A stretch of 40,698 nucleotides of DNA from Deltaproteobacteria bacterium (GCA_022340745.1 JAJDNL010000265.1:1-40698); one strand, 5' to 3'; counted from the stretch's first letter, positions 1 through 7,420 are shown. The notes: generated by a model from the letters alone, not told the origin. Program-made: numbers and translations.

Positions 1-346
1 CGAGGACAAGCCTGAGGTTGTCCGAGGCAGCCCTGATGTTGTTCGTTATATTGATCATGCCATGAAGGGTCATTCCTTTTCGCCAACTCATGAGGCTATC
101 CATCATACATTTGGCGTCATTGATGAGCCCCATGGCTTCCAGGGTGAGCTCTTCCAAATTGACATCCGACTCAGTGTGGAGACGACAACAATTCACTTTG
201 TACCAGGCTTCCGCCAACCGCTCTGAAGTTCTCACCCCTCTAATGGAACCATTTTCAATTTCCTTGAGCACTGCCTCCAAGATTTCTAGGGCTTCATAAA
301 GGTACTCAATGGCCTCGTGAAGTTCCGCCAGGCTTAGCTTCAGCAT
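1..346 (-). CDS. Partial helical hypothetical protein
   Basis: An open minus-strand frame starts at ATG 346 and runs off the left edge with no stop, giving 115 visible codons. The product is strongly amphipathic and Leu/Glu-rich at its N-terminus (begins MLKLSLAELHEAIEYLYEAL), and looks like a helical bundle. I recognise no family motif, signal peptide or membrane segment. Start choice: ATG 346 is the first Met of the visible frame; no strong ribosome site precedes it. The function is unknown and the C-terminus lies outside the window. Confidence 0.6.
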   Translation of the reverse strand, partial: MLKLSLAELHEAIEYLYEALEILEAVLKEIENGSIRGVRTSERLAEAWYKVNCCRLHTESDVNLEELTLEAMGLINDAKCMMDSLMSWRKGMTLHGMINITNNIRAASDNLRLVL

Positions 347-394
347 CGTGTTTCAAATTCTCCAGGCTCAGGAACATAGATTACAAACGCTTTT

Positions 395-727
395 CTATGC
401 TGCCTTTCTCATCTCAGCTGCATCTGCTGCCAGATTCATCTCAGCTGCATCTGCTGCCAGTAACATAACCAAACGTATTGGCAAATATCCGATGACCGTG
501 GTGGTTTGGCGGAGATCCATGAGCTCTTTCAAGTCATCATAGCTGTACCACCTCAAGCCTTTAGCGCGAGTTTCGAAATAGTACTGAGCATCAATAGGTG
601 AGATCTCGAGTCCGGGTTTCACGAGACTTTCCTTCTCTTTAGTACCCCAGAACACCTTATGGTCATTGGGTGCTATCCTCGAAGCTTCAGCCACAAAAAG
701 CGTAACCATACGGTGGTTTCTTTTCAC
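395..727 (-). CDS. Hypothetical protein with a duplicated C-terminal 9-residue unit
   Basis: A 110-residue frame begins at GTG 727 (or ATG 709, which would give MVTLFVAEAS). No known domain is recognised. The C-terminus contains the unit AADAAEM twice, produced by a 27-bp direct repeat in the DNA (410-463). The gene is followed by the partial gene at 346. The upstream sequence has only a poor ribosome site, and a sigma54-like TGGCAC on the minus strand (near 763-758) lacks the required GC at -12. It could be a decaying gene, so confidence is modest. Confidence 0.4.
   Translation of the reverse strand: MKRNHRMVTLFVAEASRIAPNDHKVFWGTKEKESLVKPGLEISPIDAQYYFETRAKGLRWYSYDDLKELMDLRQTTTVIGYLPIRLVMLLAADAAEMNLAADAAEMRKAA
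410..463. repeat. 27-bp tandem direct repeat
   Basis: Two adjacent copies of a 27-bp unit beginning CATCTCAGCTGCATC occur at 410-436 and 437-463; the last three bases of the second copy differ. The length is a multiple of three and keeps the overlapping minus-strand frame open, duplicating nine residues. Confidence 0.75.
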
Positions 728-845
728 TCTTATAGGAGAGCAAATGAAATATTTGTGCCAGCTGGCTTATCTACATATCATATTGAAATAACAGTATATT
801 TTCAAATTTAAGAGTGTGTGGAAATCTTTAGAAACTATACAATCC

Positions 846-862
846 GTAAAAAATCCTGACAG
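846..862 (+). promoter_or_regulatory. Candidate upstream activator site, hsp20 promoter
   Basis: GTAAAAAATCCTGACAG lies 112 bp upstream of the -24 element at 958. A nearly identical element (GTAAAAAATTCTGACAG, 3968-3984) lies 111 bp upstream of the sigma54 promoter at 4079. The conserved sequence and spacing suggest a binding site for one enhancer-binding protein. The binding protein is not identified. Confidence 0.5.
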
Positions 863-957
863 TCACACCAATTTGGCCATCAGCTTTAATCCCGCATTCA
901 TTTCTTAATATCCTACTATATTAAGCACTTAGCATCTCGATTTTCCTGTCCTCTTTC

Positions 958-973
958 TGGCACAACCTTTGCC
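958..973 (+). promoter_or_regulatory. Sigma54 promoter for hsp20
   Basis: TGGCACAACCTTTGCC matches the sigma54 consensus TGGCACR-N4-TTGC, with GG at -24 and GC at -12. The expected start is near 985, leaving a leader of about 115 bp before the Hsp20 start at 1099. The surrounding AT-rich sequence resembles the promoter region at 4079. Confidence 0.8.
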
Positions 974-1098
974 TAATCTTCAATCAGCATCGTGAAAAAG
1001 ATGTCAAGAGTTAGATCTCGATATCTGTTCAGGATGAAGAAGACAATTTAGTTTGTGCCTGGGGAGGGCACATAAAGAGCGAGAAGGAGGTGAGTCGC

Positions 1099-1542
1099 AT
1101 GGAATTGGTACCTTGGAGACTGTTGAGGGAACCAACTACAAGGCGGAAGGAAATGGAAGATCTCTGGAAACGATTGTTCGGAGAAGTTGATTTTCCCAGA
1201 CCTTTTGGGGAAGAGTGGCTGCCCGCGGTGGATATTTCAGAAACCAAGGATAAACTCGTCATTAAGGCAGAGATGCCGGGTTTGGATCCCAAAGACGTCG
1301 ATGTCAGCATCTCGGCGGATGTCCTGACCATCAAAGGTGAGAAAAAAAAGGAAAAGGAGGCGAAGGACGAACACTACCATTGTGTGGAGACGTGCAGTGG
1401 TTCCTTCCAGCGCTCATTCCGTCTGCCGCACACCGTGCAGACCGGCAAGATTGACGCGATCTTTGACAAGGGCGTTTTGAAAATAACGCTTCCCAAAACA
1501 GAGGAGGCCGAGAAGAAAGAAGTCAAGATCAAGGTGAAATGA
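1099..1542 (+). CDS. hsp20: Hsp20-family small heat shock protein
   Basis: A 147-residue protein of typical length for a bacterial alpha-crystallin chaperone, which holds unfolding proteins in the cytoplasm without ATP. The N-terminal arm (about 1-45) contains MELVPWRLL. The alpha-crystallin domain (about 45-140) starts at PAVDISETKDKLVIKAEMPG, includes the conserved DVDVSISADVLTIKGEKK and GSFQRSFRLP segments, and ends with the GVLKITLPK motif followed by a Lys/Glu tail. Start ATG 1099 is set by the AAGGAGG ribosome site at 1084-1090; the GTG at 1090 overlaps that site. The sigma54 promoter at 958 implies activator-dependent control rather than a classical heat-shock sigma factor. Confidence 0.93.
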   Translation: MELVPWRLLREPTTRRKEMEDLWKRLFGEVDFPRPFGEEWLPAVDISETKDKLVIKAEMPGLDPKDVDVSISADVLTIKGEKKKEKEAKDEHYHCVETCSGSFQRSFRLPHTVQTGKIDAIFDKGVLKITLPKTEEAEKKEVKIKVK

Positions 1543-1585
1543 TCAAACTGCGGCCCCTCCCCGGGCCTCAAACTTCGGAGTTTGA
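1543..1585 (+). other. Alternative hairpins between hsp20 and the zinc-ribbon gene
   Basis: TCAAACT occurs at 1543-1549 and again at 1568-1574, and AGTTTGA at 1579-1585 can pair with either copy. The inner pairing forms a 7-bp stem with loop TCGG. No T-run follows, so it is not a standard terminator. It may stabilise or process the transcript between the two genes. Confidence 0.4.
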
Positions 1586-1626
1586 TAGCAGTAAAAGGGT
1601 CGATTGTGAAAAAGGAGGTGGTGAAA

Positions 1627-1845
1627 ATGCCTAGAGGAGATAGAACAGGGCCAAGAGGCCAGGGGCCTGGAAAAGGTAGAGGCAGGGGCCGAGGTGGTGG
1701 TCGCGGTGGAGGAGGTGGCTTTGGAGCAGGCCCTGGTGGAGACTGCATCTGCCCTCATTGTGGTGAAAGACGACCTCACCAGTTGGGAAGCCCCTGCTTT
1801 GAGAAGAAATGCCCCAAGTGTGGGGAGGTTATGACACGAGAATAA
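1627..1845 (+). CDS. Gly/Arg-rich zinc-ribbon protein
   Basis: A 72-residue protein starting at ATG 1627 behind AAGGAGG; upstream in-frame codons are ignored for this reason. Residues about 1-40 are Gly/Arg/Pro-rich (begins MPRGDRTGPRGQGPG), similar in style to DUF5320 proteins. The C-terminal half has four Cys as two CxxC/CxxxxxC-type pairs (ICPHCGE and KCPKCGE) separated by a Cys-containing linker, expected to bind zinc or iron. It has a clear paralogue on the minus strand at 17584-17805. The function is unknown; a nucleic-acid or metal-handling role would be inference. Confidence 0.75.
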   Translation: MPRGDRTGPRGQGPGKGRGRGRGGGRGGGGGFGAGPGGDCICPHCGERRPHQLGSPCFEKKCPKCGEVMTRE

Positions 1846-1932
1846 ATCTTGCTGTGTCTACAAATGAGTCTCAGTTGGAACCAGCAATGTGCAGCCAATA
1901 AGGACGGGGGTTAAGCAAAGGAGGTAACTGAG

Positions 1933-2178
1933 ATGGAACAGAAAAAAGGAGAAATGCAATGCGCCTTGTGCGGCTACACATCGTCGGGTAAATTTGTCGG
2001 CGATATTTGTCCAGATTGCGGCTTGACGTTCTGGAAGTGCCATAAGTGCGGGTACACCATCACCGCGGCACTTCCCCCTGGCGTCTGTCCTGAATGCAAG
2101 GAACAATGCGATTTCCTCAACATCACCTGTTACACCCCGGAATGTGGCGGTCCTGGCCATATTGACCCCAGATTATAG
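1933..2178 (+). CDS. Double zinc-ribbon / rubredoxin-like small protein
   Basis: An 81-residue protein behind a good ribosome site (AAGGAGGTAACTGAG before ATG). It has several CxxC knuckles: CALCGY, ICPDCGL, KCHKCGY and VCPECKE, then a Cys-containing tail ending ECGGPGHIDPRL. The pattern suggests one or two tetracysteine metal sites, zinc or rubredoxin-type iron. It lies between a zinc-ribbon gene and a UspA gene and is probably co-transcribed with hsp20. I cannot assign a specific partner. Confidence 0.75.
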   Translation: MEQKKGEMQCALCGYTSSGKFVGDICPDCGLTFWKCHKCGYTITAALPPGVCPECKEQCDFLNITCYTPECGGPGHIDPRL

Positions 2179-2226
2179 CGCCAGATCGCATCCACTCTGC
2201 CATTTTTCACTTCAACGAAAGGTGGA

Positions 2227-2751
2227 GTGCCGATTTTTAACAGGGAAGAAGAGGTGGTTCAGGGTTCCCAAATCAGGGAGGAGGGAGATATAATCGAGAT
2301 CAAAAGCATTTTGTATCCCACCGATCTTTTGGGATACTCCTACCACGTCTTGCCCTACGTCCTTTTGATGTCGGAGAAGCATGATGCCGAAGTTTACCTG
2401 CTTTATGTTGTTCGAGACTTACACCATTACACCGGATTCCAAGATCCGCACACGTCCATCTCAGCCTTCATGAAGGAGGCCTTGGAAGGGGCAGAGAAAT
2501 TGATGGACGGGATTTGTGACCAGCACCTCCAGAGTTGCCCCAATTTCAGGCGAAAAGTGGTAGTGGGCGACCCTGGCCATGAAATTGTCAAAACAATTGA
2601 GAGCGAAAACATTGACCTGGTTATCATGGGGAGCCACAGCCGCAGGGGCCTTGAACGTGTCATCTTCGGCAGCGTAGCGGAATATGTCGTCAGGCATTCT
2701 CCCATGCCTGTCTTGGTTGTTAATCCTCACAGATTTAAAGAGAGGCAGTAA
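2227..2751 (+). CDS. UspA-family universal stress protein
   Basis: A 174-residue single-domain Usp. The fold starts near residue 20 (IEIKSILYPTDLLGYS). The C-terminal nucleotide-binding motif GSHSRRGLERVIFGS (G-x2-G-x9-G-S/T type) followed by VAEYVVRHSPMPVLVV is intact, so ATP binding is expected. The start is GTG 2227 preceded by AAAGGTGGA; no ATG fits. The stop abuts the GTG of the next gene, indicating translational coupling. Usp proteins act in the cytoplasm during growth arrest or stress, which agrees with the linkage to hsp20. Confidence 0.88.
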   Translation: MPIFNREEEVVQGSQIREEGDIIEIKSILYPTDLLGYSYHVLPYVLLMSEKHDAEVYLLYVVRDLHHYTGFQDPHTSISAFMKEALEGAEKLMDGICDQHLQSCPNFRRKVVVGDPGHEIVKTIESENIDLVIMGSHSRRGLERVIFGSVAEYVVRHSPMPVLVVNPHRFKERQ

Positions 2752-3693
2752 GTGAAAGTATTCGGGCCGGTCCCATCAAGAAGATTGGGGCGCAGCATGG
2801 GGATCAATAATATCCCTCCCAAATTATGCACCTATAGCTGCGTGTATTGTCAATTGGGCCGCACCCGTCGAATGGAGGTTAGGCGCGCTCCTTTCTATGA
2901 ACCAAGGGAAATTTTACAGGAAACGGAAGAGAAGATAGCACAGACCAGGAAAATTGGACTTAGCATTGATTATTTGACCTTTGTAGCTGACGGCGAACCT
3001 ACCCTCGACATCAATCTCGGTGACGAGATCGAGATGTTCCAGCCGCTGGGGATCAAGGTTGCGGTTATCACCAACGGTTCCCTGATCTCCCTCGAGGACG
3101 TGAGAGAGGACCTCGCCAAAGCCGACTGGATTTCCCTGAAAGTGGATTGCACTCAGGAAGATCTTTGGCGCAGGATAAACAGGCCCAAGCCGACCTTGCA
3201 ACTGGAGGCAATTTTAAACGGTATGCTTGAATTTGCCAGGGCTTTCAAAGGAGAGTTGGTCACAGAGACAATGCTTGTTCGCGGTGTTAACAATAACAGG
3301 GATTGTCTTCAAGAGGTTGCTGAGTTCCTAGAGAGGTTGCAACCGGCCAAAGCCTATGTGTCCATTCCCACCAGACCACCGGCTGAAAAGTGGGTAAAGA
3401 TTCCGGATGAAGAGAGTGTCAACAAGGCCTACCAGATCTTCACTGAGCACCTCGATAAGGTGGAGTGCCTAACAGGTTATGAGACAACTGATTTCTTGCC
3501 AACAGGGGATCCCTCCGAAGATATCCTGAGCATAACCGCGGTGCATCCCATGCTCGAGGAGGCTGTGAAGGAGTTTCTCCATCAGGCAAAGGCTGACTGG
3601 TCTATGATCGAGCGCCTCATACGCCAAGGTCAGCTCATTGAACTACATTACCAGGGCAAAAGGTTCTACATGAGAAGACACTCCACGAGATAG
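2752..3693 (+). CDS. Radical SAM protein, COG0731 type
   Basis: A 313-residue protein with the radical SAM cluster motif C-x3-C-x2-C (CTYSCVYC, about residues 27-34), and ADGEPTL as the downstream GGE-like SAM-binding motif. The N-terminus KVFGPVPSRRLGRSMGINNI is characteristic of COG0731, annotated in databases as wyosine-biosynthesis-like Fe-S oxidoreductases, although bacterial members have no established reaction. The C-terminus (about 255-313) resembles a winged helix. GTG 2752 directly follows the UspA stop. A truncated N-terminal copy of the same family is present at 8709-8822 on the other strand. Confidence 0.85.
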   Translation: MKVFGPVPSRRLGRSMGINNIPPKLCTYSCVYCQLGRTRRMEVRRAPFYEPREILQETEEKIAQTRKIGLSIDYLTFVADGEPTLDINLGDEIEMFQPLGIKVAVITNGSLISLEDVREDLAKADWISLKVDCTQEDLWRRINRPKPTLQLEAILNGMLEFARAFKGELVTETMLVRGVNNNRDCLQEVAEFLERLQPAKAYVSIPTRPPAEKWVKIPDEESVNKAYQIFTEHLDKVECLTGYETTDFLPTGDPSEDILSITAVHPMLEEAVKEFLHQAKADWSMIERLIRQGQLIELHYQGKRFYMRRHSTR

Positions 3694-3745
3694 AGTTGGT
3701 AATGGGATAAACCAGGACCCAGCTTTGGGCTGCCCAAAAGGGAAC

Positions 3746-3923
3746 GGCTCAAGGCTTAAGGCACAGGGCACAAGGCAAAAACAATAGAAAGAAAACGTAT
3801 ACTCTCCTTATGCCTCATGACGCAAAGCGCTAAGCGCAGAGCGCAAAGCGAAAAACTTTCAATGTCACGACTCCTGGTGTGCGCTATGCTCTGTGCGATT
3901 TGACCTGGCCCTAAGGACCAGGT
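3746..3923 (+). repeat. Dispersed intergenic hairpin repeats upstream of the histidine kinase
   Basis: This stretch has no gene. It contains iterated purine-rich short words (AAGGCACAGGGCACAAGGC), then a block of GCAAAGCGCTAAGCGCAGAGC type at 3822-3851, a partly complementary block near 3878-3897, and the hairpin ACCTGG-CCCTAAGGA-CCAGGT at 3903-3923. The same three modules recur at 38290-38515, and the first recurs at 33165-33240. They form imperfect stem-loops of unknown function. Confidence 0.6.
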
Positions 3924-3967
3924 TTTAGATGTTGAATAAGCATAAATCAGGATGGTCTTTACGGCCT

Positions 3968-3984
3968 GTAAAAAATTCTGACAG
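3968..3984 (+). promoter_or_regulatory. Candidate upstream activator site, kinase promoter
   Basis: GTAAAAAATTCTGACAG starts 111 bp upstream of the -24 element at 4079. It differs by one base from the element upstream of hsp20 and is preceded by CT, giving CTGT and ACAG ends in inverted orientation. It is likely bound by the same activator. Confidence 0.5.
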
Positions 3985-4078
3985 GCTCCTGTTTTGGACC
4001 ACAGACACCATACCCAAATATCCCTAGACTTCCCTGTGATATTAACCGCTTAATCGCTTCTCATTCCCCTGTGGTTTT

Positions 4079-4094
4079 TGGCACGTCCCTTGCC
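4079..4094 (+). promoter_or_regulatory. Sigma54 promoter for the PAS histidine kinase
   Basis: TGGCACGTCCCTTGCC is a perfect match to TGGCACG-N4-TTGC. Transcription should start near 4106, which rules out upstream in-frame start codons of the downstream gene and supports ATG 4155. The downstream segment CTCGTGAGAAGGAT resembles the corresponding hsp20 leader. Confidence 0.88.
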
Positions 4095-4154
4095 TTATCC
4101 TTCATTAGACTCGTGAGAAGGATCTCATCTGACAAAGCTGGAAATGAGTTTAAG

Positions 4155-5237
4155 ATGGAAACAACAGAGAAGCATTCTGACCTGACCTTCTATAAGTTTG
4201 TCATTCGCAGCCTGCCGGTGGCAGTAGTTACGGTGGACTCTGAATTGAAGGTCACTGGTTTCAACCCATGGGCAGAGGGATTGACCGGTTATTCAGCAGA
4301 AGAGGCACTGGGCCGATATTGCGGCAAAATCTTACAAGGGGGTATGTGTCAGACTGAATGTCCGCTAAGGCAAGTTCTCAAGAATCAACATCGGATTATC
4401 AGAATTGAGACTACGGTACGGAGCAAGTGGGGCGAGACCATTCCAGTCAGGATGAACACCGCTGCCCTATTGGGTGAAGATGGCAAACTCATTGGCGGTT
4501 TGGAGGCCTTTCAGGATATCAGCCGATTGAAAGCGCTGGAAAGGGAAAAGGCCAATCTCATCTCCATGTTTGCCCACGACATGAAATCTCCTCTTGTCAC
4601 CATTCAAGGATTTGCGAGCCGACTCCTTGCCAGAACCTCAGACTTGGGTCCAGAAAAGCAAGATAGGTATCTTGAGATTATCAGAAAGGAAGCGGCCAAA
4701 CTGGAGTTTTTAGTCGATGATTTCCTTGAACTTTCCCGTCTGCAAACTGGCAAGCTGAAGCTGAACTTCTCCGCCACATCTTTGGATAAGCTATTGCTGG
4801 AGCTATTTGAAGCTTATCAACCTAGAGGCGCACAAGCCGGAATCGAGCTCAAGCTCGAGAGGAAGGAAGCCTTGCCCATTATTGAGGCCGATGCCGACCG
4901 TCTGCGCCGGGTCTTCAGCAATCTGCTGGATAACGCCCTCAAATTCGCCAAAGAAATAGGGACCGTTACCATTGCCACCGAGCAGACTGACCGTGATGTC
5001 AGGATCAAGATAATAGATGAGGGAATAGGCATAGATGAGAGAGAGCTTCTTTATGTATTTGACCCTTTTCATCGAGGGAGAGATGTAGACGATAGGGAGG
5101 GGTTTGGTCTGGGTCTTGCCGCGGTAAAGACCATTGTGGAGGGTCATAAAGGAAGGGTGATTGCGGAAAGTGAGTTGGGTAAGGGTTCGGCTTTCACGGT
5201 AGTTTTGCCAAAGGGCAGGATTAACGAGACGTTTTAG
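4155..5237 (+). CDS. Soluble PAS-domain sensor histidine kinase
   Basis: A 360-residue protein without membrane segments. The PAS domain (about 16-125) carries three cysteines, C56, C65 and C69 (RYCGKILQGGMCQTECP), a pattern shared with other sensors in this window. HisKA follows with FAHDMKSPL and phospho-acceptor His141. The catalytic domain is complete: N box NLLDNALKFA, G1 DEGIGID, F box DPFHRG, G2 GFGLGLA. It should autophosphorylate, but no partner response regulator lies beside it. Start ATG 4155 is the first Met downstream of the sigma54 start; its ribosome site is weak. Control by a sigma54 activator is expected. Confidence 0.88.
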   Translation: METTEKHSDLTFYKFVIRSLPVAVVTVDSELKVTGFNPWAEGLTGYSAEEALGRYCGKILQGGMCQTECPLRQVLKNQHRIIRIETTVRSKWGETIPVRMNTAALLGEDGKLIGGLEAFQDISRLKALEREKANLISMFAHDMKSPLVTIQGFASRLLARTSDLGPEKQDRYLEIIRKEAAKLEFLVDDFLELSRLQTGKLKLNFSATSLDKLLLELFEAYQPRGAQAGIELKLERKEALPIIEADADRLRRVFSNLLDNALKFAKEIGTVTIATEQTDRDVRIKIIDEGIGIDERELLYVFDPFHRGRDVDDREGFGLGLAAVKTIVEGHKGRVIAESELGKGSAFTVVLPKGRINETF

Positions 5238-5385
5238 AAACCGGAAGTAGCGTTTTGTATTCAGCACCGGCACCTGTTAGACAGGGCTACCGCAACCTGG
5301 CAATCGACAAGAGGATTCAGACTGACGTGGACCCTGACAACAATGAGGAATACCAGAGTTCGCATCATTCTCGTGGACCAGTGAC

Positions 5386-6474
5386 ATGATGATAAAGACG
5401 CAAGTAAGACGCAATGACCAGCGAAAGCCAGAGCCTGCGTGCCTTAATATCGCCATGGTAGGCGGGAACTCCGCTGGCAAGTCGCTCATTAAGTTTCTTG
5501 AGACCCACAGGCTGCGCCACTTTCACGTTCGCGTTGTCGGGGTGGCTGACCTGCGTGTAGACGCTCCTGGTCTAGTCTACGCACGCAATAAGGGAATTTA
5601 CACAACCCGAGACTATAGGGATTTCTTCGCCCTCGAGGATCTGCACTTACTCATTGAGATCACGGGCCGGGACGAGGTTTTAGAAGAAATCATGAGAACC
5701 AAGCCCGAGCATGTCAAAGTGATTGATCATCTCAGCGCCAGGCTTTTCTGGGACCTCATCGAAGTGCAAGAAGAAAAGATAAACTGTGAAAGGAGGTTGG
5801 CACATTCAAGCCGATTGGCGACCGTAGGACGCATGGCCTCCTACCTGGCCCATGAAATTCGCAATCCCCTGGTTTCCATCGGTGGCTTTGCCGCTACTAT
5901 CCAGAATTCGTCCGAGTTGCCTGAAATGCTGAAGCCGAAAGCGCAGATCATTATAGACGAAGTCAGGCGCCTCGAAGCTGTGCTCAAAAGCATGCGGGAT
6001 TTCGTCCGCCCCCTGAAACAGCATAAGACCAGATACAATTTCAACACGTTAATACAACGGGCACACGGCTCCCTGGAGCCAGAATTTAAAGCCATTGCTT
6101 TAGAATGCGTCATGGATCTCGACAGTGAGATGCCGGATTGCCTCTTTGATGCAGATCTTATGCTAGAGGCGTTAGTCACCATTATCAGGAGGCTAATGGA
6201 ATTCATGGAACCGCCCCAAAGACTTTCACTGAAAACCGAGGTGTGCTGGGACACCATAGGTATCTACATCCAGGGAAATGGCGGCTGGATTCCGCCAGAT
6301 CTTTTACAGAACATGTTCAACCCTTTCGCAAACCAGCACGAGGGCGATACTGGCCTAGACATGGCGATGAGCAAGAAAATTATCGAAGATCACGGCGGCG
6401 AGATTAGGATAATCAGCGAAAAAGACACGGGGACCACCGTGATCATTGAACTGCCCATTGAGGCGGCCTGGTAA
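5386..6474 (+). CDS. Histidine kinase with N-terminal nucleotide-binding (Rossmann-like) domain
   Basis: A 362-residue protein. Residues about 20-125 look like an NAD(P)-binding fold of the homoserine/dihydrodipicolinate dehydrogenase type: NIAMVGGNSAGKSLIKFL, then VVGVADLRVDAPG, and LHLLIEITGRDEV. The glycine loop also reads as a Walker A (GGNSAGKS). A short coiled linker leads to HisKA with LAHEIRNPLVSIGG (His156). The ATPase domain is degenerate: the N-box asparagine is absent (LVTIIRRLMEF) and G1 is unclear, though a GDTGLDMAMS G2-like loop and the C-terminal strand remain. It may be a cofactor-sensing phosphotransfer protein rather than an active kinase. It follows the PAS kinase by 150 bp. 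Confidence 0.82.
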   Translation: MMIKTQVRRNDQRKPEPACLNIAMVGGNSAGKSLIKFLETHRLRHFHVRVVGVADLRVDAPGLVYARNKGIYTTRDYRDFFALEDLHLLIEITGRDEVLEEIMRTKPEHVKVIDHLSARLFWDLIEVQEEKINCERRLAHSSRLATVGRMASYLAHEIRNPLVSIGGFAATIQNSSELPEMLKPKAQIIIDEVRRLEAVLKSMRDFVRPLKQHKTRYNFNTLIQRAHGSLEPEFKAIALECVMDLDSEMPDCLFDADLMLEALVTIIRRLMEFMEPPQRLSLKTEVCWDTIGIYIQGNGGWIPPDLLQNMFNPFANQHEGDTGLDMAMSKKIIEDHGGEIRIISEKDTGTTVIIELPIEAAW

Positions 6475-6498
6475 ACGTAGATGGTTTTGAAGGTATAA

Positions 6499-6816
6499 CC
6501 CGGATATTTCATGAATTACTTGCTGCAACCACGGATATGGTCGTCCTTCCTGACGTCCTCGGATGTCGGCCCCTGCGACGTAGCGTTCAGGTACGCCTCT
6601 GAACCAATCCCGCGGTACCGCGGGACGGTTGCCAGGTGGCACCCCCATCCTCTTCGCGCTCGCTGCGCTTCCGTCTTCGCAAAGGCTACGACGAGACAAG
6701 CCGCTCAGTCCCGCAAGCGGGTTCCCAGTTTCTTCGCGCTCGCTGCGCTCCGCTCAGTCCCGCAAGCGGGTTCCCAGTTTCGCGGTCTCGCGACAGCAAT
6801 TCATGAAATATCCGGG
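6499..6816. mobile_element. MITE-like element with 19-bp perfect terminal inverted repeats
   Basis: CCCGGATATTTCATGAATT at 6499-6517 is the exact reverse complement of 6798-6816. The 318-bp element between contains two 32-bp direct repeats (6701-6732 and 6750-6781, beginning CCGCTCAGTCCCGCAAGCGG) and two copies of TCTTCGCGCTCGCTGCGCT. There is no transposase gene. Related ends are seen at 7060-7112, near 26270-26293 and at 28000-28045. Confidence 0.7.
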
Positions 6817-6831
6817 CTTAAGGAGCAAACC

Positions 6832-7059
6832 ATGCAGGTAACAGACAAACGGATACATCAGGTGAAATTGGAGCTCTCTCTTAAAGAGTGCAAACACTTG
6901 CGCAAAGCCATCGATCACTATCTGATGCTTTATGATCTGATTGATGATCCTGAAAGGATCTACCCGCCGCTTGAGACTGATCTCGACACTCTGAAAGCCA
7001 TGTCAAGCCACCTGAAACTGGTTGAGACTGCAACTGTCGTTGAAGAAATTGGACTTTAG
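6832..7059 (+). CDS. Small helical hypothetical protein
   Basis: A 75-residue acidic protein starting at ATG 6832 behind AAGGAG (6820-6825). The frame continues upstream into the MITE-like element but that part is repeat sequence and not coding. The sequence is helical (LELSLKECKHLRKAIDHYL), with a single Cys and no recognised domain. The ribosome site lies just outside the element's right terminal repeat, so the element may have replaced the original promoter. Confidence 0.55.
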   Translation: MQVTDKRIHQVKLELSLKECKHLRKAIDHYLMLYDLIDDPERIYPPLETDLDTLKAMSSHLKLVETATVVEEIGL

Positions 7060-7112
7060 CCCTGATTGGTTACGAATCACTTGTTACAAAGGAAATTCGT
7101 GAAACATCCGGG
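7060..7112. repeat. Short degenerate copy of the MITE-like ends
   Basis: The left part (GATTGGTTACGAATCACTTG) and right part (AAATTCGTGAAACATCCGGG) resemble the two ends of the 6499-6816 element and pair imperfectly with each other, giving a 53-bp hairpin with almost no interior. It appears to be a solo-end or deleted copy. Confidence 0.5.
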
Positions 7113-7195
7113 CTCGGCCAGGAGAATGTTTATTGTTATTAAAGATGAGATGGCTTCCCCTGAGGCCTTCTCCTTTTCGGTCGAGGGGCGGACCT

Positions 7196-7420
7196 ATGAA
7201 TATGAAAAAGAGAGTGTTGTTTGGCATAGATGACTCCGCATTTGCCAGGCAGGCCATAGCCGGGGTAGGCGGCCTACTGAGACATAGTGCAGATGCAAAG
7301 ATCACAATATTCCATGACGCTCCTGACCCCGGATTCTATCTATTCTCAAAAGTGGTTCGGCTCAGTCCTGCGGTCATGGAAAATTATCAGAACCTGTTAT
7401 TGTTTTCTAGATCTCGATGA
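7196..7420 (+). pseudogene. Truncated UspA family gene (N-terminal stub)
   Basis: A 74-residue frame from ATG 7196 (MNMKKRVLFGIDDSAFARQA) matches the beginning of a Usp domain and resembles the N-terminus of the tandem Usp at 29300. It loses similarity after about residue 60 and stops at 7420, before the second half of the fold and the G-x2-G-x9-G motif. Its 3' end overlaps the end of the convergent MBL gene. It is probably a remnant; an expressed stub cannot be excluded. Confidence 0.6.

Noticed and set aside
748-763. TGGCAC on the minus strand upstream of the 727 gene as a sigma54 promoter
   Set aside because: The -12 element reads TTTC, without the required GC.
1374-1748. Pro-rich minus-strand frame opposite hsp20 and the zinc-ribbon gene
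   Set aside because: The Pro-rich composition is the complement of the Gly/Arg-rich repeat of the plus-strand gene.
5343-5384. Short frame MRNTRVRIILVDQ as a response regulator remnant
   Set aside because: The resemblance to a receiver start is only about ten residues and has no continuation; too short to support.
6511-6831. N-terminal extension of the small protein at 6832
   Set aside because: The frame lies in the MITE-like repeat element; a good ribosome site sets the start at 6832.
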